Assembly: GCA_030374765.1 (NCBI GenBank)
Contig: JARGXX010000073.1
Location: 620,001 to 684,000, forward strand
Reading direction: 5' to 3'
Length of the DNA stretch: 64,000 bases
DNA from: Agarophyton chilense
Taxonomy: Eukaryota > Rhodophyta > Florideophyceae > Gracilariales > Gracilariaceae
Position 1 is the stretch's first letter, and each line of letters begins with the position of its first letter. The translations under genes were made by a program, and so were the position numbers. The notes under the pieces were generated by a model. It worked only from the letters and a program-made list of their open reading frames with translations, had not been told where the DNA came from and did not search any database. Shown here in pieces: positions 32,027-40,963 of this stretch.

Positions 32027-32848
32027 ATGCCGCCGGGCGCCGCGCTTTTCTGCGCCCCGCCGCCGTTGCTATCGCCGTCGCTATCGCCATCGCTACCGCC
32101 GTCGCCATCGCCGTCGCCGTCGCGCGTGCGCATGAGCATGACGGCGGCGGGCGGCAAGCGCGTGCTATCGTGGAACGTGGACGGACTCTCCGCGCTACTG
32201 CGCGCGCACCCGACGGCGCTCCGCGATCTACAACGACGCCACCGTCCGCACCTGGTTTGTCTTCAGCAAACACGTCTACACCCGCGTCACGAACCGTTGT
32301 TTCGCCACGCGCTCCCCGCTCTACCACATGCCGTGTTCCACTCGTGCGCCGCGCGTCTGCGCCACTCCGGCACGGCAATCTTCTCGTCACAAGCGCTTCC
32401 AATCATGCAACGACGCATCGCACACGACGTCGGAGATGAGGAAGGTCGCGTGCTCATGGTTGAATTACCGTGTATCTTCGTCGTGTGCGCTCATGCCATG
32501 CATTCCATGTCCGCCGCTCATCCGCGTCTCGACATGCGTCTTTCTTGGGACCGCGCGCTACGCAAACACGTGCGCAACATGCGCGCGCGCGGCAAACCGC
32601 TCTTATTGCTGGGCAACCTCGCATCATCGTCGCGTCGCGTCGAACGTGCTGTCGACACGTCGTTCCAGGATTTGTTGGAGACGTGCGATCTGGTGGATAC
32701 TTGTCAACATGGTCGCCCCGATTGCGTTCAATGTGCGCTGGCGTCGCGTGATATGGTACGTGCGGTGCGACGCGTCGATGTGCTTGACCGCGTCCATGGT
32801 GCCTCTCATTGTCCGTTGCTCATTCACCTTACCGACGGCATCCTGTGA
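32027..32848 (+). CDS. Degenerate AP-endonuclease/exonuclease III-fold protein (probable pseudoenzyme)
   Basis: 273 residues from ATG 32027. After a Pro/Ser-rich leader (1-36) the protein follows the APE1/ExoIII layout: KRVLSWNVDGL (metal-side Asn50 and Asp52 kept), HLVCLQQT, SGTAIFSS, DEEGRVLMVE, the helix RLSWDRALRKHVRNM, PLLLLGNLAS, and SHCPLLIHL at the end. Catalytic positions are changed: the metal-binding Glu is Gln81, the Asp and Asn of the usual G-D-L-N are Asn197 and Ala199, the Asp before the catalytic His is Ser260, and the Tyr loop is absent. His261 remains. The segment between 200 and 255 is shorter than in active enzymes. The frame is intact, so this is more likely a maintained non-catalytic relative than a pseudogene. 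Its role (DNA binding, partner regulation) is unknown. Confidence 0.75.
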   Translation: MPPGAALFCAPPPLLSPSLSPSLPPSPSPSPSRVRMSMTAAGGKRVLSWNVDGLSALLRAHPTALRDLQRRHRPHLVCLQQTRLHPRHEPLFRHALPALPHAVFHSCAARLRHSGTAIFSSQALPIMQRRIAHDVGDEEGRVLMVELPCIFVVCAHAMHSMSAAHPRLDMRLSWDRALRKHVRNMRARGKPLLLLGNLASSSRRVERAVDTSFQDLLETCDLVDTCQHGRPDCVQCALASRDMVRAVRRVDVLDRVHGASHCPLLIHLTDGIL

Positions 32849-33120
32849 AGCGCCGCGCGGAAAGTCGTGAGAGGCCCGCCCCGCCCCGCCCCGCCCCGCC
32901 CACAAATAAAGCGCCTCGCTTTTTGGCCCCCCCGCCCCCCCCCCGCGCGCGCGCTGCGCTTTTCGGCGCTGCGCCGTAAGTCAAGCCTACCACACTCCCT
33001 ACCACACCCCCCCTACCACTTCCCCTACCACTCCCTCTACCACACCCCACCCCCTTCGCACGCGCTTTCCTTCCCCCCCCCCCCCCCCCCCCGGTCCCCC
33101 TTCCCTCCCCTTCCCGCGCC
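32849..33120. repeat. Low-complexity C-rich leader upstream of the golgin gene
   Basis: This gap contains CCCCG pentamers (about 32876-32899), five CTACCAC motifs starting at 32987, 32999, 33013, 33025 and 33037 with a period of about 12 bp, and a run of 20 C at 33073-33092. All lie in the probable promoter or leader of the golgin gene (ATG 33121). The C runs may form four-stranded structures; this is inference. Confidence 0.7.
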
Positions 33121-34214
33121 ATGTGGACCACGCTGGGCTCGCTCAAGGAGCGCGTGCGAGAGCACGCAAAGTCGGCTGCGCAGGTTGCCCACGGCGTGTT
33201 GCAGGCCGCCGCCGCAGAGCATCCTCCCCCCGCTGCTGCTCACCTTCTTCCCGCCGCCGCCGCCGAACAGTCCCCCCGCCGTTCCGACTCCTCGTCGCGC
33301 GCCGAGTGGTCGCGCTGGACACCCCCGCACTCTCCCCCGCACTCTCCCCCGCCTCCCCCCCCGCATTCCCCCCCGCCTCCCTCCCCGCCTCCCCCCCCGC
33401 ACTCCCCCCCGCCGCCGCCGCCGCCCCTGGCCCCGCCGCGCCCCGCCGCCCCGCACGCCGCCCCCGCCAGACGCCCGCGCTACGTCGTCGCGGGCATCCC
33501 CGCCTCCCAGCCGCGCGCCGCCCTCCCCGCGCCGCCCGCGCCGCCCGCGCCGCCCGCGCAGATCGGCCACGGCGCGGAGCGGTCGGCTGCAGCCGCGCGC
33601 TTGGGCGCCGCCGCCACTGACGTGTCTCGCGTGCCGCCCGAAGCTGCGTCGACGTCGTTGCCGCTGCCGCTGGCCCCGCGCCCGTTGCCAGACCCCGCTT
33701 TTGGTGTCGCGCAACCGCCCCGCCCCCAAATGAACGTCGAACTTCAACACGCGCCCGCCCGCCCGCCCGCTCTGCCCGAGCCGCGCGCTGTCGCTGAGCC
33801 GCGCGCTGTCGCAGAGCCGGACGCCTTCGCCCCCTCGGACGCTCTCGCGGAGCCGAACGCCTTTGCCCCCTCGGACGCTCTCGCGGAGCCGGACACCTTC
33901 GCCCCCCCGGACGCTCTCGCCCTCCCGGACGCCTCCGCCCACCCCGACGCTGTCGCCCACCCGGACCCCTTCGCAGACTGGGGCGATTCGGGTTGGAACA
34001 TTGAGCCTGACCAGCACATGGGGCCTCAGCACGCACCCGAGCACACGGACTCCCGCGCCGCCAAACCACTTGCCCAACAGCCTGTGTCAGACGTGGCGTG
34101 GTTCTCCACCGAACCGCACGAGGCAGATGACCACCGCCACGCCTTTGCCGCTGGCGGCGTGCCTCCCGACAGAGCCACCGACCGCCCGAGCGCCGTCCCT
34201 GCCGCGCCCAAAGT

Positions 34215-34275
<61 letters not shown>

Positions 34276-37200
34276 GAGTCGCTGCCACAGGAGATCCCGC
34301 CTCCTGCAGACGCCGCGGGGCAGCAGCAATCGCCGGCCCCCGACCCGCACTCGCCGACCGTCGCCTCACTGGACCGTGCCGACTTGAATCATTCCTCCTT
34401 CCAGGCCGTCGATGCAACCCCGCGCGCTTCGGAGCCGCCGGAACAGGACCAATTCTGGGCTCCAGATGACACCCCGAGTCCGAGTCCACCGCTGCCAGCG
34501 GGGAATGAGCCCCGTTCCGACGTGAACCACGCGTTTCTTCTTTCTCCTCCTCCTCCTCCTCCTCCTCCTCCTCATCATCATCATCATCATCATCATCAAG
34601 TCGATGCCGCCGAGGACGACGTGCGAAAAAATGAGCCTATTTTCGCGGAACGGGAAATCACAGATTCGCAACAAGCGGCGGAGCAAGCGCTGGCCGTCTC
34701 CCGCAAAAGTGACGAGCAGCACACCGCGTCAGTATCCGAGATGGACGCGCTCAGGGCTCACATTCAAAAACTCACCCAAGAAAGGAGCGACGCCCTCGCT
34801 GCGAAGAGGGAGCAGCAAGAGCACAACGAACAGCTCAACAGATCGCTGCTTCTGCTCAAAGACGACTTGGAGCGCACACAGCAGCTCACCGAATCGCTCG
34901 CGCTGGACAAGCAATCTCTGGTTCAGGATGTTCAAGCGGCCGTGCTCGGCAAGCGGGACGCCGAGGCCGAAAGAGACGCAGCCATCGACAGGGGCGGAGA
35001 CGGCATCAAGGAAGCGCACAACCTGATCCAGGTCATGCGAGGCAACGAACACGCAGCCCGCGAGAGAGAGCTGATGATTGCTGAGCAGATTCACACAATG
35101 CGGTCAGATGTTGAGCGACTCTTGTCGGAGAACAAGTCTCTCGAGCACGAGCGAAACGATTTGCAAACCCAGTTGGACCTCGTAAAATCCCAGCGCGTGT
35201 TGCGTGAAGAGCAGTTGGCGCAACAGTTGCAGGTCGCTGCCCATGAACAGGAAATTGCGCAGCTTGAAACGGAAAAGGCCCTCGAGTCGGTCAAAGCCAA
35301 CTCTCAGGAGTATGAGAGGCTTTACGCGGATGAACGAAACCACCTCGCGGCCCTGCAAGAAAAAGACCTTAGAATACAGAATTTGGAGCGCGTTTTGAAC
35401 AGTCGAGAAAAGGACAAGGGAGAAGAGGACATGAGGATGGAGATACTTTCCAAGCAAATTCAAGAAATGAAAGATCATACCCATGAGATCATTGAAGAAA
35501 GAAACACCTTTTACCAAGAAAAGCTTCGGTTAGAAGATGAGATCGACGCGTTTAGAGCGCAACACGAGCAAGTTGCTCGTCAGCTGCATGATGCGAAACG
35601 GGAAGGCTCGTCTCTCAAGGGCGAACGTGACGAAGCCAGAGCTCGATATGCCACCATGCGAGATCAGGACGCACAGCTAAGGAAAATATTCGATTCTTTG
35701 GTAGCCGAACGTGACCGCTTGGTTCAGGAGAGGACCGCTGCTGCAACGAGCTCAAACTCCGTCTCCGACAAGGAAAAATCCCTGGCACAAGAGTGCGAGC
35801 GAAAGACAAAGTCGCTGGCGCTCATGCAGCGCAAACTAACTTCTTTATCGAGCAAGGTGGAAAAAATTACGCTGCAGAGAGGCGCCTTTCAAAGGCAGAG
35901 GGATGAAGCGAGCATGAGGCTGCGGGCAGCCGGAGAAGAGTTTAGGTCATTGCATGCCAAGCTGGAATCGATCACGAACGAGCGAGATGCTTTGAAAACA
36001 GACGTCACCCGCATTCGGGGAGAACGAGATAACGCCAACATAAGGGCGCAAGAACTCTCGGGCATGGCAGCGGAGTGTGCAGTACTGCAAGAGAAGCTAC
36101 AGGCAAAGGACACGCAAGTAGATGAACTAATGAGCGAGTTGGAAGAGTCACGAAAGCAAGTGACTGAATTGCTTGAAAACCAGAGCTCTTTGAAGCAAAT
36201 GAGTGCTTCCTTAACAAATGACCTGTCTCAAATGCGCGGGAAGGCTGAAGTTTTAATGAAAGAAAAGGACTGCGCGATTTCACAGAACAGTGCGCTTGAG
36301 CAAGACAAGACTGAGTTGAGGCAAGCAGTTGTCCAACTTGAAAAGGATTTGGGAGCCGTCGAGAAAAAAGCACGGTCATTGGAGACTGACCTGTCTGCGT
36401 TGAGAGAGTCGTCCGCTGTCGAGTTGGGTCTCGTTCAGACCGAGCTGCTCTCAGAACAGAAATCAAGACAACAAGCCAGCAGCAAGCTGGAGATCTTGCA
36501 CAATGACATCACTTCGTACCAAAAGACGGTAGCAAATATTTACGAGGAGGTGAGATTATCCTTGCAGAATGCGTCAGCGTTGTGGCAACGTTCGCCAGTC
36601 GCCTTGGACAGCGCTTTTGCATGGCCGAAAACACCGAATGAAATGCAGGAACCAGACCCCACGGGCACCCTTCGTATTGTAACTTTGCATGCGCAACTTT
36701 TATCTAAATTAGTCGATCAAGTACTAACAATGTACCAAAACTATGAACTAACCAAACAACAACTGAGCGATTACGATACGCAACTGATGATGAAGCAAAG
36801 AGAGGAGAACGAGTCTGTGCAACAGGCTGAAGAGAGATGTGCTTTGGTGGAGGAGGAGTTGGAACGAACAAGGCACCAACTCCACAATGCCTCCACAGAG
36901 GGAGGTTCTATGCGACAGCAGCTTGAGGAGGTTACCAGTGCGCTCACCACGTCAAGGATTCGAGAATCTGAGCTAGAAGAAGAGCTCCGGGTGGCCCAGG
37001 AAACCGCAAGCGGGGAGATCGAAACACTGGCCCTGGCTTCCACGGGTGAGGTCGCGCGAGTGCGACAGGAACTTGGGAAGATCACCTCCAGTTTACAAAC
37101 CATGTGGAGCATGATTCAAAAGTCTTTGGACATGGAGCAATTGGAAACGTTCACAGATGATGGGAGCGACTTGGCAGACCCCCAAGTGCAGAACACCATT

Positions 37201-38451
37201 AGCGTTCATGTTCTACGAGGAACTGCGTCGCTCGTCGCAGAATTGAGCAGGATCCGGAACCATCTGGACGACTCTGAGCAGAGGTGTCAAAGTGCCGAGA
37301 AGGAAATAGAAAGACTTACCGACAGATCGGAGATCGCAGAGCAAGAAAGAGATGCCTTTCGGGGATCTAATGAGCGACTGGAACGAAAGGCAAATAATTC
37401 GCGGCTTGAAGGCCATGAAGAAGCAAAGAAGCACTATGAAGGCGTAATTGAACAGATGGAAGATGAGTTGGAAGACTTGCGACACAATTTAGAGAGAGTA
37501 GCAGACAAGGCTGAGAGATCTGAAAAGGAGGCGGGAGAGCTGCGCGCACTATGTAGTAAGCTCACCTCCCAAATCAACAATCGGGCCAATGACATGGATG
37601 AAGCTGAAGAGAAGATCGTTTACTTACAAGATCAGGTGACTACACTGGGTGAAGATCTCGAGGAAGCACACAGACGGCTCCAAGAACATGAAGAAGAATC
37701 TGCTGTCGCACAACGGGAGCAAGTGGAGCGCTTGGCTGCAGAACTCAAGGAGACATCGTCAGAGTTGGAGAAAACATTGGAATTGTGTTCCAAGTTGCAG
37801 TCCACTTCCGATGAAGCAGAAGCCAAAGCGAAGGAATGCGAGCTTTTGGCGGAAACGCACCGTCAAGCTGAGGAGAACCTGAGAATAGCAATTGAACAGT
37901 TGGAGGCCGCACAAGACTCTTTGGTTGAGCAGAGAACGATTGAATTGCAGCGCCGGTTGCATGATATGGATGCCAAGTTGAATAAGGCAGAGGAGCGCAT
38001 TACCACCGTAAATCTCACCGAGAACAAACTAAAGATTCAGGATGAAGAGATAAGAGAATTGCGGGGCGCAATTGGGCGGTTAGCGGATGAAAGGGTTGAA
38101 CTTAAGCTCGAACTGGAAAAGAGTCTGTCCCGGTTGAATCATCCTGAGGCAGGTGGACAGCTTGTGGATAGAAGAGTTGTAAGGCAGTTGCTAGTCAGCT
38201 ACTTTAGAGTGGGTTCAGTGAGAAGACGGGACGTTCTTGAGTTAATGTCGCGAATGTTGGCATTCTCGGAATCAGATAATATAGCTGTGGGACTGAAGAG
38301 AAGGGCTCTAATGGATAGGCTTGGCTCATTGGTGCAAGCTCCAGAGCTCAGCGATGCATCTCTTCCGCCGATTGGGACCGTTAGCGATAAGTGGATAGAG
38401 TTTTTGATGAAGGAAACGGAAGAGGGCGAAGAACAGGCCAAGGGCTGGTAG
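33121..38451 (+). CDS. Large coiled-coil golgin with C-terminal GRAB domain (GMAP-210/Rud3 type)
   Basis: 1776 residues. The start MWTTLGSLKERVREHAKSA could form the amphipathic N-terminal helix seen in several golgins. Residues about 30-500 are Pro/Ala-rich and disordered. They include six-residue repeats of the type (E/S)PDAFA near 220-290 ending in a DPFADWG sequence, ten His-Asp pairs at 366-385, and Pro9-His8 near 475-492. From about residue 530 to 1670 the protein is an almost continuous coiled coil (heptads rich in Glu, Lys, Gln, Leu). Residues about 1680-1730 (VDRRVVRQLLVSYF...RRDVLELMSRML) match the GRAB domain, which binds Arf1-GTP on cis-Golgi membranes. Golgins of this kind tether transport vesicles. 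The first 1.5 kb is very GC-rich, the rest not. The GRAB assignment is good; the N-terminal half is lineage-specific. Confidence 0.88.
34216..34275 (+). repeat. CACGAC hexamer repeat encoding (His-Asp)10
   Basis: Ten perfect in-frame CACGAC units inside the golgin gene, encoding alternating His and Asp. The identical codons throughout suggest recent slippage expansion. A CCT/CAT run follows at about 34545-34596 (Pro then eight His). Alternating His-Asp could bind metal, but this is only inference. Confidence 0.9.
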
Positions 38452-39146
38452 TTGCGGGCTTGATGGACCACAAGTGATATTTGTGGTTGCCGTGGCGTGA
38501 CAGGCGCAGAGGGCCTGTCTTTTTGTCGGTGAGGGTCGCTCCGCGCCTCACTCCGGACTCTTTACCTCTCTTTTTGATATTATTGTATGTACAGAACTTC
38601 ACAATTCATAAACTGCCGCTTCTCTAGCTGGAGAGGAGCGTAGAATTCAACGTTTCGCTTTTCCATGTTCTTGTCGATGATGCCTGACGATGTGCCAGAC
38701 TGTTCGTCGCCTCTAGCTAGATAGCGAGACCTAGCCGCGATAGATTATCTATCTACAGTGACAGGGGAGAGAGCAGCGATGGATACATTCATCAGAGAGA
38801 GGGTCGAAGCGAAGAAAAAAGCCTCGACGAGAAACAGGAAAATCAGCGAAAATCGGCGGAAACTCTGTGCCAAGTGCTCAGCTTTAATTCGCGTTCACAA
38901 CGCGTTCGGAGCTCACACCTGGGTCTACCCCATTTCCATCACGTGTGTATCTCGGCCGGTTGTCGCCGCCCCGCCTTGCCTTGCGCAGAGATCCAGTCTT
39001 TCTTTGAAGCACACGTCCGAAAAACTTTCAAGCCCAATTTACTCAATCGCAACTCGACGCTGATTCACTTCCCTACTTGTGGTTAAGCATTGGTTCCAGC
39101 TCAAGCTCACTGCAACGGTTCTCCTGCGATTCCTCGAGCCTTTGCA
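38452..39146. other. Intergenic region between golgin and uS15
   Basis: 695 bp with no convincing gene or RNA. It contains short TAGATAG/CTATCTA-type palindromic steps around 38710-38757 and stop-rich frames. It presumably holds the golgin 3' end and the uS15 promoter and leader. Confidence 0.35.
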
Positions 39147-39869
39147 ATGGTGAAGCCAGCTTTTGCACCACCATCGCTCGCGTTGGGGACTTGCCAATTT
39201 GTTATCTACTCGAGTCTAACGCAGAGCCGTAAGCCATCATTTGCGACTGCGCCCCACCGAGGAGCTCGGATGATGGCTGAAGACTCGCCAGCGAGCGGAG
39301 AAGTAGTTGCTGATTTAGCGACGGATAGCGGTGAGATGATTGTTGATCCACCCCTTTCGAGCAACACAACAGCGGAAACTCTTTCACGCCGTCCCTCCGA
39401 TGCTACGTCTACTGAAGTCGCGGATGCTGCAAGCGCTCCGGATAGCGCTGCGATTGGTGTTTCTGATGAGGCTTTAGGCGGGGAATCGTTTTTCACCTCA
39501 CAGCCAGGTGTGATGGACATGATAGAGGAAGATGGAGATTTGGACGTGGGTGAAATTATCACTCCTGAGCCTCCAGCGTACTGGAGGAACAAGGCAATCA
39601 TTCAGGAAGCTCAGCAGAAGTTCAAAGTGCACGAAACCGATTCTGGTTCACCCGAGTTTCAGATCGCCACTTTGACGAAGAGAATTGAATATCTGACTGT
39701 GCATTTGAAAACACATCCGAAGGACTTCTCTTCTACTCGAGGGTTGCTGAAGATGGTGGCGACTAGACGTAAGCTGTTGAAGTACCTGAAGAGGGATGAC
39801 CCTGAGAAGTTCACCAGCATTGTTTCAGGATTGAATATTCGTATCTCGCAAAAGCTGCGGAACCTGTGA
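39147..39869 (+). CDS. Bacterial-type ribosomal protein uS15 with long organellar leader
   Basis: 240 residues from ATG 39147. The C-terminal 93 residues (about 148-240) are a full uS15 domain: KFKVHETDSGSPEFQIATLT, then RIEYLTVHLKTHPKDFSSTR, and RRKLLKYLKRDDPEKF. uS15 binds 16S-type rRNA in the small subunit. The first 147 residues are absent from bacterial proteins. They begin MVKPAFAPPS (Phe at 6) and contain a Ser/Thr/Arg-rich region, then an acidic part, consistent with a cleavable transit peptide plus spacer. As I recall, rps15 is missing from red-algal plastid genomes, so plastid location is favoured; a mitochondrial destination cannot be excluded. The frame is open to TTG upstream, but ATG 39147 is the first ATG. 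Confidence 0.88.
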   Translation: MVKPAFAPPSLALGTCQFVIYSSLTQSRKPSFATAPHRGARMMAEDSPASGEVVADLATDSGEMIVDPPLSSNTTAETLSRRPSDATSTEVADAASAPDSAAIGVSDEALGGESFFTSQPGVMDMIEEDGDLDVGEIITPEPPAYWRNKAIIQEAQQKFKVHETDSGSPEFQIATLTKRIEYLTVHLKTHPKDFSSTRGLLKMVATRRKLLKYLKRDDPEKFTSIVSGLNIRISQKLRNL

Positions 39870-40078
39870 CTTTTTCACGGTGTGTGTTGACACGGAGCGA
39901 CTTAAAGGAAGCAAGCAAGCAAGCGTTGCGTAGTTAAGCATGCAAGAACTTTTGTGTCCGCGATCGCGCGGGGAGAGATTGCTTTGCGTCATGCAAACGC
40001 TGGGCGCGAAGCTCGCTGCGCTGAATTTGAAGACCACGAAATCATCGGATGTAAAGAAAGGTGTGCGCAATATATGTC

Positions 40079-40143
<65 letters not shown>

Positions 40144-40963
40144 ACTAGCCTAGCTAGGGTAGAGACTTGCATCGTAAGTTCCGTTTCAAAACCTACTCGG
40201 GCGCTCCCTTTTATATCTATTCGACGGAGCGTCTGCGAAATGGCCGTGAGAGCGTACAAAAAGGGCCAGGCTGGTTGGGGTGGCAGCTTGAGCCGGAACT
40301 CGAAGCAGTCACTGCTGCGGGCAGTTCTGGCAGCGAGATTCTCTCACGGGCTCGCATGTTTCGCCCTGGCAGACCCGTCTCTCCTTGCGGTTTGCAGAAT
40401 GCACCCCAGCATGCATTCGAAGGGTTTGTGCATGTAGGCAAGAACGAGGCGTAACAGGGGTTACGTAAAGGTAGGTTACCTACAGTACATACTGAAAGTG
40501 TTACCATCGAATCGAAAGAAACGCACCGTCAGCATCGACGCGCGCGCACAAAATCCGGCGCCAATCTCGCCTTACATGTGAATTGCTCCCGCGCAGCACA
40601 ACGCCAGCAGCGCCACCACACAACACACCCAACGCGGGCGCGCCACGTGGCCACGCCCCGCTACTCAGCGCCTCTCACGCCCAACGCAAGCGCGCGCGAT
40701 GCGCGGCCGATTGGCTACGAAAAGTACAGTACTTACGCCTTGCCGCGACGTGCGTCTAGCTCGCGCACTGCGCACACCATGTCACGGCCTTACCCACGCT
40801 TGTCGCTTCGTCTCCCGCAGCCACGCTCCGTGCATCCGCCCCGCGCCCTTCGCATTCTGCCCCTCCTCTCCTCCCTTGTCGTCCCAACTCCCCTCCCCGC
40901 GGCTCCCGCTGCTGTGCACTTCAGGCTGCTTGCGTCGCGCTTGCGCTCGTGCTGCCTGCACTC
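39870..40963. promoter_or_regulatory. Intergenic region with TC microsatellite and PI4K promoter
   Basis: About 1.1 kb without a recognisable gene. A TC/TG-interrupted microsatellite fills 40075-40143. Nearer the PI4K start the DNA turns GC-rich and includes a perfect CCACGTGG palindrome at 40643-40650, about 315 bp before the ATG, a plausible G-box-like site. Confidence 0.5.
40075..40143. repeat. TC-rich microsatellite
   Basis: Sixty-nine bases of TC dinucleotides interrupted by a few TG and TT steps, between uS15 and PI4K. It is non-coding and likely to vary in length. Confidence 0.9.

Noticed and set aside
31744-32439. 231-codon forward frame overlapping the exonuclease III-fold gene
   Set aside because: Out of frame with the recognisable domain and Arg/Ala/Pro-rich by composition only.
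33037-34489. Long reverse frames (346 and 448 codons) opposite the golgin N-terminus
   Set aside because: Gly/Arg-rich shadows of a Pro/Ala-rich GC-rich coding region; no domain features.
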